Assembly: GCA_900467685.1 (NCBI GenBank)
Contig: UBQX01000021.1
Coordinates: 1 to 64,000, forward strand
Direction of reading: 5' to 3'
Source of the DNA: Hyphomicrobiales bacterium
GTDB taxonomy: Bacteria > Pseudomonadota > Alphaproteobacteria > Rhizobiales > Rhizobiaceae
DNA length: 64,000 bases
The notes under the pieces are model-generated. The model made no database searches. It had not been told where the DNA came from and saw only the letters and a program-made list of their open reading frames with translations. Shown in pieces: positions 1 through 8,529 of this stretch; position 1 is the stretch's first letter, and each line of letters starts with the position of its first letter. The position numbers and the translations under genes are program-made.

Positions 1-19
1 CGGGTTTGTCAGCCGTCTG

Positions 20-44
20 ACAGCCCCGTTCGGGGCTGTGTTTG
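20..44 (+). terminator. stem-loop at left edge
   Basis: Perfect 8-bp stem (20-27 with 32-39, loop GTTC) followed on the plus strand by GTTTGT. It probably ends a plus-strand gene lying left of the window, and it also sits just past the stop of the minus-strand aminotransferase at 73. The T tract is weak, so the assignment is tentative. Confidence 0.45.
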
Positions 45-72
45 TATTCCGCCAAGATGGAGCCGGTCCAGC

Positions 73-1404
73 TCAGATGTTGTTCATCAGCACGTCGCGC
101 AGCTTGTCGAACAGTTCGTCGATCTGCGCCTTGGTGATGATCAGCGGCGGCGACAGCGCGATGATGTCGCCGGTGGTGCGGATCAGCAGGCCCTTTTCAT
201 AGGCCTTGAGGAAGGCCGTGAAGGCGCGCTTCGTCGGCTCGCCTGCAATCGGGGCGAGTTCGATCGCGCCAATGAGACCGACATTGCGGATGTCGATGAC
301 GTTCGGGCAATCCTTGAGCGAGTGCAGCGCATTTTCCCAATAGGGGCCGAGCTCGGCGGCGCGGGTCAGCAGGCCTTCTTCCTTGTAGGTGTCGAGCGTG
401 GCGAGTGCTGCAGCCGAGGCAATCGGGTTGCCGGAATAGGTGTAACCGTGGAAGAACTCGATGAGATGTTCCGGTCCGGTCATGAAGGTGTCGTGGATGT
501 CCTTCGTGACGAAGACCGCGCCCATCGGGATCACACCATTGGTCAAGCCCTTGGCGGTGGTGATGATGTCAGGCTTCACATCGAAGAACTGTGCGGCAAA
601 CGGTGCGCCGAGGCGGCCGAAGCCGGTGATGACTTCGTCGAAAATCAGAAGGATGCCGTGCTTGGTGCAGATCTCGCGCAGCTTGGCGAGATAGCCCTTC
701 GGCGGAATAAGAACGCCGGTAGAGCCAGCGACCGGCTCGACGATGACGGCGGCAATGGTCGATGCGTCATGCAGTGTGACGATGCGTTCCAGTTCGGTGG
801 CGATATCGACACCGCCATGGTCCGGGATGCCGCGCGAGAATGCGTTCTTGGCCGGCATGTGGGTGTGGGGCATATGGTCCACGCCGGTCAGCAGCGTGCC
901 GAACATCTTGCGGTTGGAGACGATGCCGCCGACGGAGATGCCGCCGAAGTTGACGCCGTGATAGCCACGTTCGCGGCCGATGAGGCGGGTGCGCGAGCCG
1001 TCACCCTTGGCGCGATGGTAGGCCAGCGCCACCTTCAGCGCGGTCTCGACGGATTCCGAACCGGAGTTGGTGTAGAGCACATGCTCCATGCCTTCCGGAG
1101 CGATATCGACAAGGCGCGTGGCCAGCTCGAAGGCCTTCGGGTGGCCAAGCTGGAAGGCCGGTGCATAGTCCAGTTCGCCGGCCTGCTGAGCGATTGCTTC
1201 CGTGATCTTCGGGCGGCAGTGGCCGGCATTCACGCACCAGAGGCCTGCCGTGCCGTCCAGCACGGTACGGCCGTCATGCGTCGTGTAGTGCATGTCCTTC
1301 GCACCTACGAACAGCCTCGGCTCCTTCTTGAACTGGCGGTTGGCCGTGAACGGCATCCAGAAGGCGCTGAGGTCGTTCGGTTTGGCAGTGGTGCGGTTGG
1401 ACAT
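73..1404 (-). CDS. class III aminotransferase (omega-amino acid:pyruvate type)
   Basis: PLP-dependent fold-type I transaminase of the class III (ornithine/omega-amino acid) family, 443 aa, cytosolic. Visible marks are the N-terminal substrate segment around FWMPFTANRQF, the GTAGLWCVNAGH stretch, the PLP phosphate-binding SGSESVETALK region, the IFDEVITGFGRLG segment with the PLP-nitrogen Asp, and TTAKGLTNG with the Schiff-base Lys. These match beta-alanine/omega-amino acid:pyruvate aminotransferases, which move an amino group from beta-alanine or similar omega-amines to pyruvate. The exact donor cannot be read from sequence. I start at the ATG at 1404 because GAGGAG lies 10 nt upstream; an upstream in-frame start at 1443 has no such site. 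It appears monocistronic. Confidence 0.85.
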   Translation of the reverse strand: MSNRTTAKPNDLSAFWMPFTANRQFKKEPRLFVGAKDMHYTTHDGRTVLDGTAGLWCVNAGHCRPKITEAIAQQAGELDYAPAFQLGHPKAFELATRLVDIAPEGMEHVLYTNSGSESVETALKVALAYHRAKGDGSRTRLIGRERGYHGVNFGGISVGGIVSNRKMFGTLLTGVDHMPHTHMPAKNAFSRGIPDHGGVDIATELERIVTLHDASTIAAVIVEPVAGSTGVLIPPKGYLAKLREICTKHGILLIFDEVITGFGRLGAPFAAQFFDVKPDIITTAKGLTNGVIPMGAVFVTKDIHDTFMTGPEHLIEFFHGYTYSGNPIASAAALATLDTYKEEGLLTRAAELGPYWENALHSLKDCPNVIDIRNVGLIGAIELAPIAGEPTKRAFTAFLKAYEKGLLIRTTGDIIALSPPLIITKAQIDELFDKLRDVLMNNI

Positions 1405-1910
1405 GTTATCAAGTCTCCTCAAAGGGATGTCGGGCTTCGGCAAGGCGAAACCATCTTGTTTATCGATTGGTCAAATTAACAGTGCGGTTCGCAGCGTCAA
1501 GACAGCGGAAAACCGGGGTGTCATGATCTTTTGTGATGGTCGATCACGCCTGCGTACCGGGGCTTTTCCAACAGTCTCGCACAAGATTACGACATGATAA
1601 TACACGACTGGAAGCGCCCGTCTCCACTGGCGCCTCCCAACGTTTCAGGAATCGAATTCCATCAGGCTGTCTGGTCAGGGCAACATGGGCCGTGCAGCTG
1701 AGAAACGTGACCGGCGGCAATGATAATCGCCTGAGCGTACATGATGAACGCACATCGTCGCGCTCAGGCGACTTATTCGCTCTGATGCCTTCTCTTTTCC
1801 ATCTCGATGGTTATCTGCTTGATAATGCTGTGCCTCTGCCGCGTTCGGCAGAGCATGGCCATGTCCGGAGACTGCTTCTGGTCAATGTGCCGCGAAGGCG
1901 CCTGTACGTA
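1405..1910. other. gene-free interval with one inverted repeat
   Basis: About 500 bp between the aminotransferase start and the stop of the NolR-like gene. It must hold the aminotransferase promoter. The only clear structure is a perfect 10-bp inverted repeat, CGCCTGAGCG at 1728-1737 and CGCTCAGGCG at 1761-1770, with a 23-nt loop. Read on the minus strand it lies about 140 nt past the regulator stop, so it could be part of that gene's 3' end. I see no credible coding frame; the plus-strand frame here runs antisense into the regulator. Confidence 0.5.
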
Positions 1911-2222
1911 TCAGGCTTCCTTCGTTGCGTCGGTAACGTAGAGTGCATCGAGCGTGTGGAGAAGCGTGCGAACCTGCGGGTTCGGGCTGGAGTAGTAGAT
2001 CGTCTGAGCCGAGCGGCGCGTCTTGACGAGGTTCAGCGCCTTGAGCTTCGAAAGGTGTTGGGAAAGGGCGGATTGGCTCAGCCCCACCTTTTCCGCCAGC
2101 GCTCCAACTGCGATCTCACCCTGTACCAGATTGCAAAGGATCAAAATTCTCTTTTGGTTGGCTAATGCCGACATCATGAGGGCAGCCTCGCCGGCATTCG
2201 AGTACAGGTTGTCCAAATTCAT
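1911..2222 (-). CDS. NolR-like ArsR/SmtB-family regulator
   Basis: Small winged-helix transcriptional repressor, 103 aa. The core ALANQKRILILCNLVQGE, AVGALAEKVGLSQSALSQHL and SKLKALNLVKTRRSAQTIYY closely follows NolR of Sinorhizobium/Rhizobium, a global regulator of nodulation and other genes. No Cys-rich metal site typical of ArsR or SmtB sensors is visible, as in NolR itself. I place the start at the ATG at 2222 (GGAAG about 9 nt upstream); another ATG two codons earlier at 2228 is also possible. NolR of other rhizobia is slightly longer at both ends, so this may be the orthologue or a short paralogue. Flanking genes give no hint of its targets. Confidence 0.8.
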   Translation of the reverse strand: MNLDNLYSNAGEAALMMSALANQKRILILCNLVQGEIAVGALAEKVGLSQSALSQHLSKLKALNLVKTRRSAQTIYYSSPNPQVRTLLHTLDALYVTDATKEA

Positions 2223-2384
2223 TAACATAAACTTCCAGAAGGGGTGTGGACGTAGCTTTTGCAGACAAAGGCACAAGCCCCGCCTTAAGCGACTATAAAC
2301 CATAATCTGACGTTTGCATATCGATATATATCACTATAGCAATACATCAGAAAATACTGAAGTAGGCGATATATTTGTTTTTTG

Positions 2385-3044
2385 TCAATTATTTAGCGGA
2401 TTTACTCTGATCAGGCTGGCTTTATTTTGCACGACGACGCAGCCAGGTTCGACGGCTGCCAGCCTGCTGCCGGCGGGAATCACTGCTTTTGATTCTGCCT
2501 CCGATGCGAGTCGCTCTTCCTCGTCCCAGGAGATCGGGGAAAGGCCGTCGGGAAGGGCGAAATCTGCTGCTGTCAGCGCGTAGGCGCGTCCGAAGCCGCC
2601 ATTGAGGCTTGCTGCCACCGGGATCAGGCGAAAGAAGATAAAATCAGGAAAATCCACGTAGAGAGCGGCCTTCGGGTGCCGGCGCAGGAACCGGGCTCGC
2701 AGATGCGGACGCTCCGGATCGTCGGTGTGGACGGGCAGCGCGTCGCATTGCAGGCTGATCCGCGGCCATGCGAGCGGATCGCCCTTGCCAGGCTCGCCGA
2801 AGAGGAGCGAGCAGCGCGGCGAGGCAAGCAGCCCTTTCGTGTGGGCGGCCAGCCGCGAGGCGAGGATGACGGGCAGACTGGAGCCATCGGTGGCAGTGAG
2901 GACACGGCTTGAATTGGGGTAGCCTGTTTCCGGGTCGATGACCGCCATGGCAGCAAAGCGCGCGGTCATGATCAGATCGCGCGCCTGATGGCGGGCCTGA
3001 TCATCGGTATCGCGCAGCACCTTGGGCTTGTCATCGTTGGTCAT
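2385..3044 (-). CDS. HugZ-like split-barrel protein (PNPOx-like fold)
   Basis: 219 aa, cytosolic. The order of elements (RDLIMTARFAAMAVIDPETGYPNSSRV, then SRLAAHTKGLLASPRCSLLFGEPG, then RFLRRHPKAALYVDFPDFIFFRLIP) is that of the pyridoxamine-phosphate-oxidase-like HugZ/HutZ family, implicated in heme binding or degradation. The C-terminal part (SWDEEERLASEAESKAVI) is the short DUF2470-like tail seen in proteobacterial members. The start at 3044 has AAGGAG about 6 nt upstream. No heme transport genes are nearby, so a heme role rests on family membership alone; an FMN-binding oxidoreductase is an alternative. Confidence 0.7.
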   Translation of the reverse strand: MTNDDKPKVLRDTDDQARHQARDLIMTARFAAMAVIDPETGYPNSSRVLTATDGSSLPVILASRLAAHTKGLLASPRCSLLFGEPGKGDPLAWPRISLQCDALPVHTDDPERPHLRARFLRRHPKAALYVDFPDFIFFRLIPVAASLNGGFGRAYALTAADFALPDGLSPISWDEEERLASEAESKAVIPAGSRLAAVEPGCVVVQNKASLIRVNPLNN

Positions 3045-3218
3045 TCCTGGCTCCTTCTTGCCCGTTGCAGCGCAGCGCGATCGCCGTCGCAGTGGGCCCA
3101 TTTTAGAACGGATTGCGAAGTTCGGGAATGTGGCGAAATCAAATGCCGACGCAATTCCTGCGAGAATTTTGCCGCTGGAAGCAACACAAGGATAGAGACC
3201 GGCCCGGAGGTCCGGCAG

Positions 3219-3251
3219 AAAAAATGCCGCCCTGCTGTGACAGGGCGGCAT
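3219..3251 (-). terminator. intrinsic terminator of the choline operon
   Basis: Perfect 11-bp stem (3224-3234 with 3241-3251, 6-nt loop), followed in the minus-strand transcript by an unbroken run of U from the A tract at 3219-3225. It lies 40 nt past the choV stop. Confidence 0.9.
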
Positions 3252-3290
3252 CCAACATGTCCGTACCTTTTATCCCGGTCGTCCGGGGTT

Positions 3291-4331
3291 TCAATCGTCG
3301 CGGCGACGATGCCGCGTGAGGCCTTCCAGAATATCCTGCGCGGATATCGTGCCGACGACTGCACCATTTTCGACGACGCCGGTTACGCCGGGCGTCTTCG
3401 CCATGGCGTCGAGAACGCTGCTCAAGGGCGCATCCGGCTGGACCGTGCCGACAACCGTTCCGCTGTCGGCCGCACCGGGCTTCATCACATCGCGGGCGCT
3501 CAGCATCATGATCGGGTTCATGTGCTGGACGAAATCGGCGACATACTGGTTGACCGGGTTCTTGACGATATCCTGCGGCGTGCCGCACTGGACGATACGC
3601 CCGCCCTCCATGATGGCGATGCGATTGCCGATACGGAAGGCTTCATCAAGGTCGTGGCTGACGAAGATGATGGTCTTCTTCAGCTTGCGCTGGAACTCCA
3701 GCAACTCGTCCTGCAGGCGGGTGCGGATCAGCGGGTCGAGTGCCGAGAAGGGCTCGTCCATGAGCAGGATGGGGGCACCGGTGGCGAAGGCGCGGGCGAG
3801 GCCCACGCGCTGCTGCATGCCGCCCGACAGTTCGTTGACCTTGCGGTCCGCCCATTGCGCCAGGTTAACCAACTGCAGCTGCTCGGCGACCTTCGCCTTG
3901 CGCACCGATTCCGGCTCGCCGGCAAGTTCCAGGCCGAAGCCGACATTCTCGGCGACGGTGCGCCAGGGCAGAAGACCGAACTGCTGGAAGACCATCGAGA
4001 CGGTGTGCATGCGGAAATTCCGCAGCGCGCTTTTCGATGTCTTGTAGGGGTTCAGCGATCCGCTGTCGGTCTTGACGGCGACATCGCCGCGGACAACAGG
4101 CGCGAGGCCGTTGACGGCCCGCAGCAAGGTCGACTTGCCGGATCCCGAGAGGCCCATCAATACAAGAATTTCGCCCTCATTGATGGTCAGGCTCGCATTG
4201 GCGACGCCCAGAACGAGGCCGGTTTCCTTCCCGATCTCGTCGCGGGTGCGTCCCTGGTCGACCATCTGGAGGGCGCGGTTCGGGTTGTCGCCGAAGATGA
4301 TGCTGACATTGTCGAAGCTGACAGCGGTCAT
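3291..4331 (-). CDS. choV: choline ABC transporter ATP-binding protein
   Basis: 346-aa ATPase of the choline/glycine-betaine (OpuA/ProV) import family. Walker A is GLSGSGKST, the Q-loop follows in VFQQFGLLPWRTV, the ABC signature is LSGGMQQRV, Walker B is LLMDEPFSALDP and the switch His is in VSHDLDEA. After the ATPase come CBS-like segments (SARDVMKPGA and VVGTISAQDILEGL) that act as regulatory domains in this family. Its ATG overlaps the choW stop as ATGA, so the two are translationally coupled. With choX and choW it energises high-affinity choline uptake for osmoprotection or carbon and nitrogen supply. Confidence 0.92.
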   Translation of the reverse strand: MTAVSFDNVSIIFGDNPNRALQMVDQGRTRDEIGKETGLVLGVANASLTINEGEILVLMGLSGSGKSTLLRAVNGLAPVVRGDVAVKTDSGSLNPYKTSKSALRNFRMHTVSMVFQQFGLLPWRTVAENVGFGLELAGEPESVRKAKVAEQLQLVNLAQWADRKVNELSGGMQQRVGLARAFATGAPILLMDEPFSALDPLIRTRLQDELLEFQRKLKKTIIFVSHDLDEAFRIGNRIAIMEGGRIVQCGTPQDIVKNPVNQYVADFVQHMNPIMMLSARDVMKPGAADSGTVVGTVQPDAPLSSVLDAMAKTPGVTGVVENGAVVGTISAQDILEGLTRHRRRDD

Positions 4332-5221
4332 GCCGTTTCTCCTTCGTCGAAGAACTTGAAGATGCGATCGAGAACGATTGCGAGAATGACGATGCACATG
4401 CCGGAGTCAAAGCCCATGGGGACGTTCATCTGGCCGAGTGCGCGCTGCACCAGCGTGCCGAGCCCTTCCGCGCCGACCATCGAGGCGATGACCACCATGG
4501 AGAGCGAGAGCATGATCGTCTGGGTGATGCCGGCCATGATCTGCGGTAGCGCGAAGGGCAGTTCCACCTTTGTGAGGATCTGCATCGGGTTCGCCCCGAA
4601 GGCCTGTGCTGCTTCGATAAGGGCGGGCGGTGTCGAGATGATGCCGAGCCGCGTGAGGCGGATGGGCGCCGGGATCGCGAAGATGACTGTCGCGACGAGG
4701 CCGGAAACCGCGCCGAGGCCGAAGAGGATGAGGGCGGGGATCAGGTAGACGAAGGTCGGGATCGTCTGCATCAGGTCGAGGACAGGCCGCAGGAATGCAT
4801 AGAACAAGGGGCGGCGGGCCGCCAGAATGCCGAGCGGGACGCCCACGATCATCGAGACGCCGGTGGCGGCCAGCACCAGTGCCAGCGTTTCCATCGCTTC
4901 AGTCCAGTAGCGCTGGTTGTAGATCAGCAGCATGCCGACCGCTGTCAGCACGACGACGCTGAACTTGCGGCGCACGGCCCAGGCAATCAGACAGAAGGCG
5001 GCGATGGTGATGAAGGGATAGTAGGGCGCAAGCGCCGTGTCTTCCGCAAACCGGCCGAGAAGCACCCAGAGGATGGCATCGATCGAGCTTTGCAGGATCG
5101 CGGCGATCACGTCGAAGAAGCCGCTGAGGTTTGTCGTCAACCAGTCGACCACGACCTTGGCCCCCTGGCCGATCATGATCTTGTAGTTCTCATCCAGTAG
5201 CCAGCTATGGAGCCAGTCCAT
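4328..5221 (-). CDS. choW: choline ABC transporter permease
   Basis: 297-aa inner-membrane permease of the ProW/OpuAB type. Several hydrophobic spans start near residue 63; the binding-protein-dependent transport signature lies around EAAQAFGANPMQILTKVELPFALPQIMAGI, where the EAA loop docks on ChoV. The N terminus (MDWLHSWLLDENYKIMIGQG) is the short periplasmic or amphipathic lead-in common to rhizobial ChoW. It lies 222 bp downstream of choX, with a strong hairpin in the gap, and overlaps choV by 4 nt. The substrate is inferred from the adjacent choline-type binding protein. Confidence 0.92.
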   Translation of the reverse strand: MDWLHSWLLDENYKIMIGQGAKVVVDWLTTNLSGFFDVIAAILQSSIDAILWVLLGRFAEDTALAPYYPFITIAAFCLIAWAVRRKFSVVVLTAVGMLLIYNQRYWTEAMETLALVLAATGVSMIVGVPLGILAARRPLFYAFLRPVLDLMQTIPTFVYLIPALILFGLGAVSGLVATVIFAIPAPIRLTRLGIISTPPALIEAAQAFGANPMQILTKVELPFALPQIMAGITQTIMLSLSMVVIASMVGAEGLGTLVQRALGQMNVPMGFDSGMCIVILAIVLDRIFKFFDEGETA

Positions 5222-5401
5222 TAGGTTCCCCTTTTTTGGTTGTCGGTTGGCTGGTATGCGACCGGAGCTTTTCGCTCTCTTTTGCGTTTTGTTTATTATC
5301 CTTCCCAGAACAACCGTCTTGTCGGCATGCGGCCCGATATGTCGAGTTTACGCAAATGTGTCGCAACTTGAAGGGTTCTGCTGCGAAAACGGTGTGCAAA
5401 C

Positions 5402-5430
5402 AAAAAAGGGCGGCAGTGCCGCCCTTTTCG
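5402..5430 (-). terminator. choX-choW intercistronic hairpin
   Basis: Perfect 11-bp stem (5404-5414 with 5418-5428) closed by a 3-nt loop, with A/T tracts on both sides so the transcript ends in U on either strand. It sits between the choX stop (5444) and choW. Such a partial terminator or 3'-end stabiliser would keep the binding protein in excess over permease and ATPase. Confidence 0.88.
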
Positions 5431-5443
5431 GTTTTCTGAACGA

Positions 5444-6394
5444 TCAGAGGCCCAGTGCCTTCTTGACCGCGGCTTCGGCGTCGCCGCCGTCCTTGGTCGT
5501 CACACCGGCCAGCCAGGGCTTCACGGTATCCGGATGCGCCTTCAGCCAGGCCTTTGCAGCGTCCTTGCCCTGCATGCCCTTGTCCATGATCGATTCCATG
5601 ATCTCATCTTCCATCTCGAGGTTGAAGACGAGGTTGTTCAGGAACTTGCCGACGTTCGGGCATTCGGTGACGTAACCCGCGCGCGCCATGGTGTAGACAG
5701 TTGCGCCGCCGTAGTTCGGGCCGAAGCTGTCGTCGCCGCCCGAAAGATAGGTCATCTTGTACTTCACGTTCATCGGATGAGGTGCCCAGCCGAGGAAGAC
5801 GACCGGCTTCTTGGCCTTGTCGAGCTTGGCGACCTGCGCCAGCATGCCCTGTTCGGAGGATTCGACCAGCTTGAAGTCCTTCAGGTCGAACTTGTTGTCC
5901 TTGATCAGGTCGAGAACGTTCTTGTTGCCGTCGTTGCCCGGCTCGATGCCGTAGATTTTGCCGTCAAGTTCCTTCTTGTGCTTGGCAATGTCGGCGAAGT
6001 CCTTGATGCCAAGCGCAGCGCCGTATTCGTTGGTCGAAAGCGTGTACTTGGCGCCTTCGAGGTTTGCGCGCACGGTCTCGACCGTCTTGGCGTCGGTGAA
6101 CGGCTTCACGATCTGCGTGGAAGACGGCATCCAGTTGCCGACGAAGAAGTCGAGCTGCTTGTTGGCCATGCCGGTGTAGATGATCGGAAGGTCAAGTTCC
6201 TTGACTTCGACCTTGTAGCCGAGGGCGGCGAGAACCGTCTCGACAGCGCCGGTCGTTGCCTGGATGTCTGTCCAGCTGACCTGCGCGACATTGATATTGC
6301 CACAGCTTGCCGGTTCGGCAGCCTGGGCAGCGCCTGCTGCTGCGGCAAATACGAACGCAAAGGCGGCCGTGGACTTCAAAATCGAACGCTTCAT
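5444..6394 (-). CDS. choX: choline-binding periplasmic protein of ABC importer
   Basis: 316-aa exported solute-binding protein. The N terminus [25 protein letters not shown] is a clear Sec signal ending in an AxA cleavage site. The mature part (SCGNINVAQVSWTDIQATTG, LDFFVGNWMPS, VVFLGWAPHPMN, GYVTECPNVGKFL) matches ChoX, whose aromatic box binds choline. Two cysteines, one near the mature N terminus and one in TECPNV, could form the disulphide known for this family. The ATG at 6394 has GGGAG about 9 nt upstream. It is first in the operon and followed by a hairpin that should give it higher expression than choWV. Confidence 0.92.
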   Translation of the reverse strand: MKRSILKSTAAFAFVFAAAAGAAQAAEPASCGNINVAQVSWTDIQATTGAVETVLAALGYKVEVKELDLPIIYTGMANKQLDFFVGNWMPSSTQIVKPFTDAKTVETVRANLEGAKYTLSTNEYGAALGIKDFADIAKHKKELDGKIYGIEPGNDGNKNVLDLIKDNKFDLKDFKLVESSEQGMLAQVAKLDKAKKPVVFLGWAPHPMNVKYKMTYLSGGDDSFGPNYGGATVYTMARAGYVTECPNVGKFLNNLVFNLEMEDEIMESIMDKGMQGKDAAKAWLKAHPDTVKPWLAGVTTKDGGDAEAAVKKALGL

Positions 6395-6687
6395 TACGGA
6401 GTTCTCCCTCTTTTGGATGAGCTTTATCAATCATCCTCGGTGTCAGCGAAGCACCAAATGCCTTTGAGTTCAAGGGCCTAATCAGGACCGATCTGCGTGG
6501 CAAGATCTTGCCTTCGCAAATCCCAATATAAATGTCGCAAAGACATAAGTCGTCAAAAAATCTGTGATTTCCGGCTCTTGCCGATTGGCTTTGCTCGCCC
6601 GCGGGGGGCAAGGAAAAGCCTGCGCGGCTAGCCACCCGGAGGACGGGGCGGGGTGCTGCAGATTCAGCGGATTCGTGAGGGCAGAGC

Positions 6688-7269
6688 GTGGCCAAGTTCT
6701 ATTTCAGCTATTCGACGATGAATGCCGGCAAGTCTACCATGTTGCTCCAGGCGTCCTACAACTATCACGAACGCGGCATGCGAACGGTGATCCTCATCGC
6801 CGCTTTTGACGATCGTGCGGGCAAAGGCAAGGTTTCCTCACGCATTGGACTGACTGCGGACGCCATCCCGTTTCACGCGACGGACGATCTGAAGCTGCTG
6901 GTCGAGGGGTTGCTGGAGGAGGGGCCGATCGCCTGCATCTTCGTCGACGAAGCGCAGTTCCTCACGCCCGAGCAGGTCTGGCAGCTGGCGCGAGTTGTCG
7001 ACCGGCTCAACATTCCCGTCATGGCCTACGGCCTGCGGACAGACTTCCGTGGCAAGCTCTTTCCCGGTTCGCAGGAACTGCTGACCATTGCGGACGAATT
7101 GCGCGAGGTTCGCACCATCTGCCATTGCGGGCGCAAGGCGACCATGGTCGTCCGGCTAGACGAGGCGGGGAAGGTCATCAAGGAAGGCGCGCAGATCGAG
7201 GTCGGCGGGAACGAGAAGTATGTGTCCTTTTGCCGCCTTCATTGGGATGACAAAATGCAGGAGACTTGA
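6688..7269 (+). CDS. tdk: thymidine kinase (type II)
   Basis: 193 aa; phosphorylates thymidine to dTMP in the salvage pathway. The P-loop is STMNAGKST near residue 9, the catalytic base lies in FVDEAQF, and the lasso region is MAYGLRTDFRGKLFPGS. A zinc-binding part is visible as CHCG near residue 145 and FCRLHW near the C terminus. The start is GTG at 6688, preceded by a purine-rich GAGGGCAGAGC; no ATG start fits better. It is a single gene divergent from choX. Confidence 0.93.
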   Translation: MAKFYFSYSTMNAGKSTMLLQASYNYHERGMRTVILIAAFDDRAGKGKVSSRIGLTADAIPFHATDDLKLLVEGLLEEGPIACIFVDEAQFLTPEQVWQLARVVDRLNIPVMAYGLRTDFRGKLFPGSQELLTIADELREVRTICHCGRKATMVVRLDEAGKVIKEGAQIEVGGNEKYVSFCRLHWDDKMQET

Positions 7270-7371
7270 TGTCGGTCAAGGCGCGTTTCCGGGCTGTGAC
7301 GTAGGAGAGCACTGCTCGGGGACCGTCCGGAGAGACGGGCAAAGCTCAAACGAGGTCTGAAAGGAAAAAAT

Positions 7372-7749
7372 ATGTATGTTCGCATGCTGATTGCTGCAGC
7401 TGCAGTTGCCGCCAGTGCTGGTATGGCGCTCGCCGATGGCGATGCGGCCAAGGGGGCGCAGGTCTTCAAGAAGAATTGCATGGTCTGTCATAATGCGACG
7501 GACGCCAAGGCCAAGGTTGGTCCGAGCCTCCAGGGCATTGTCGGCCGTCCCGTCGCCTCTGTCGCCGACTACAAGTATTCCGACGGCATGAAGACCTTTG
7601 GCGCGGGCAAGACCTGGACCGAAGAAGAACTGACTGCCTATCTCCCGAACCCCAAGGAACTGGTTCCCGGAACCAAGATGGCCTTTGCAGGTCTCAAGGC
7701 CCCGCAGGATATTGCGGATCTGGTCGCCTACCTGAAAAATCCGCAGTAA
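7372..7749 (+). CDS. periplasmic class I cytochrome c
   Basis: 125-aa monoheme electron carrier. A Sec signal (residues 1-21, ending MALA) precedes the heme motif CMVCH near residue 36; the distal Met ligand is in VPGTKMAFAGL. The overall shape resembles cytochrome c2/c556-like carriers of alphaproteobacteria (GPSLQGIVGRPVASV and YSDGMK are typical of cytochrome c2). It probably shuttles electrons in the periplasm between bc1 and oxidases. AAAGGAAAAAA lies just before the ATG. Confidence 0.88.
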   Translation: MYVRMLIAAAAVAASAGMALADGDAAKGAQVFKKNCMVCHNATDAKAKVGPSLQGIVGRPVASVADYKYSDGMKTFGAGKTWTEEELTAYLPNPKELVPGTKMAFAGLKAPQDIADLVAYLKNPQ

Positions 7750-7759
7750 GCGGGAATGG

Positions 7760-7780
7760 CCGGGGCGCTCGCCGCCCCGG
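7760..7780 (+). terminator. stem-loop after cytochrome c
   Basis: 8-bp stem CCGGGGCG (7760-7767) with CGCCCCGG (7773-7780), 11 nt past the cytochrome c stop. The following sequence has only a short T run, so it may be a stabilising hairpin rather than a strong terminator. Confidence 0.5.
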
Positions 7781-8000
7781 TCCATTTCGCGGGCAGGTTG
7801 CCTTCTTCCCGCCGGGCAGACGCGTTGCTCGTACGTGATCGCCGATTGATCACATTACTTTGACTATTGGCGGATTTACGTTGCGCTAATATCCCTCCAT
7901 ATAATAGCTGGATAGAAGCAAGCATATGCTTCGCGATGTGCCGGTGCGGCGATCAAACGCCAGCGCAACGGTGCTGTTGGAATGAGGCGGGGGCCAATCC

Positions 8001-8465
8001 ATGCAAGAAGTGAACGACGGTGCGTTCCTGCAGTTGATGCAGGACGCGGCGATTGTTGGAATGTCCGAGCGCGAGATCGTCGCCTGCTTTTCGGAGTGGC
8101 TGCTGATCAATTGCTGGCGGTATGACGGGAAGGATTTCCGCATCTTCGGGAACTTCCGGGGACCGGGTGACGAAGTGAATATTGTCCATGTCGATGGACA
8201 CACGTCTTATCAGGGCAGAATGAGCGATGCGAAGCGGGCGCAGGTCCGCGAGAAAATCATGAGTGCGCTCGAAACGAGGAGCCTCGGCGTCGTTCATTAC
8301 TCCATGCCGGTGGACGACGGGCCCGTGCGGGACTTCGTGTCCGTTGCGGAATACAGACCGCTGCCGGACGGAGCTGATGGCCTGATCGGCGTGTCCTTCG
8401 AGTGCTTCAAGCCGCTTCGACAGGTGGCCTATGCGGAAGGGCGCGAAATCGAGCCCTCCGCATGA
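8001..8465 (+). CDS. uncharacterised small protein, possible sensor
   Basis: 154 aa with no signal peptide or membrane span. I do not recognise the family. It opens with a helical stretch (FLQLMQDAAIVGMSEREIVACFSEWLLINCW) followed by what looks like alternating beta segments (DFRIFGNFRG, VNIVHVDGH, DFVSVAEYRPL, LIGVSFECFKPL), which would suit a small ligand-binding or PAS-like fold. It lies 64 nt upstream of a PAS-domain protein of similar size in the same direction, so the two may be a functional pair. The start is the ATG at 8001 behind GAGGCGGGGG. Confidence 0.55.
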   Translation: MQEVNDGAFLQLMQDAAIVGMSEREIVACFSEWLLINCWRYDGKDFRIFGNFRGPGDEVNIVHVDGHTSYQGRMSDAKRAQVREKIMSALETRSLGVVHYSMPVDDGPVRDFVSVAEYRPLPDGADGLIGVSFECFKPLRQVAYAEGREIEPSA

Positions 8466-8529
8466 CAGCCGTCAGCGCAGCCTTGCCAAACCGGCATCTG
8501 ACTTTTCATCCTGACTGGAGCGCCGAAGC

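Noticed and set aside
322-1479. Long plus-strand open frame opposite the aminotransferase
   Set aside because: It mirrors a strongly conserved gene on the other strand, has no ribosome site and gives an unnatural composition; high GC makes such antisense frames common.
1533-2165. 210-codon plus-strand frame across the gap and the NolR-like gene
   Set aside because: Its second half is exactly antisense to the regulator and its first half has no recognisable protein features.
2988-4748. 586-codon plus-strand frame opposite choV and choW
   Set aside because: It is antisense to two well-supported transporter genes and has no domain of its own.
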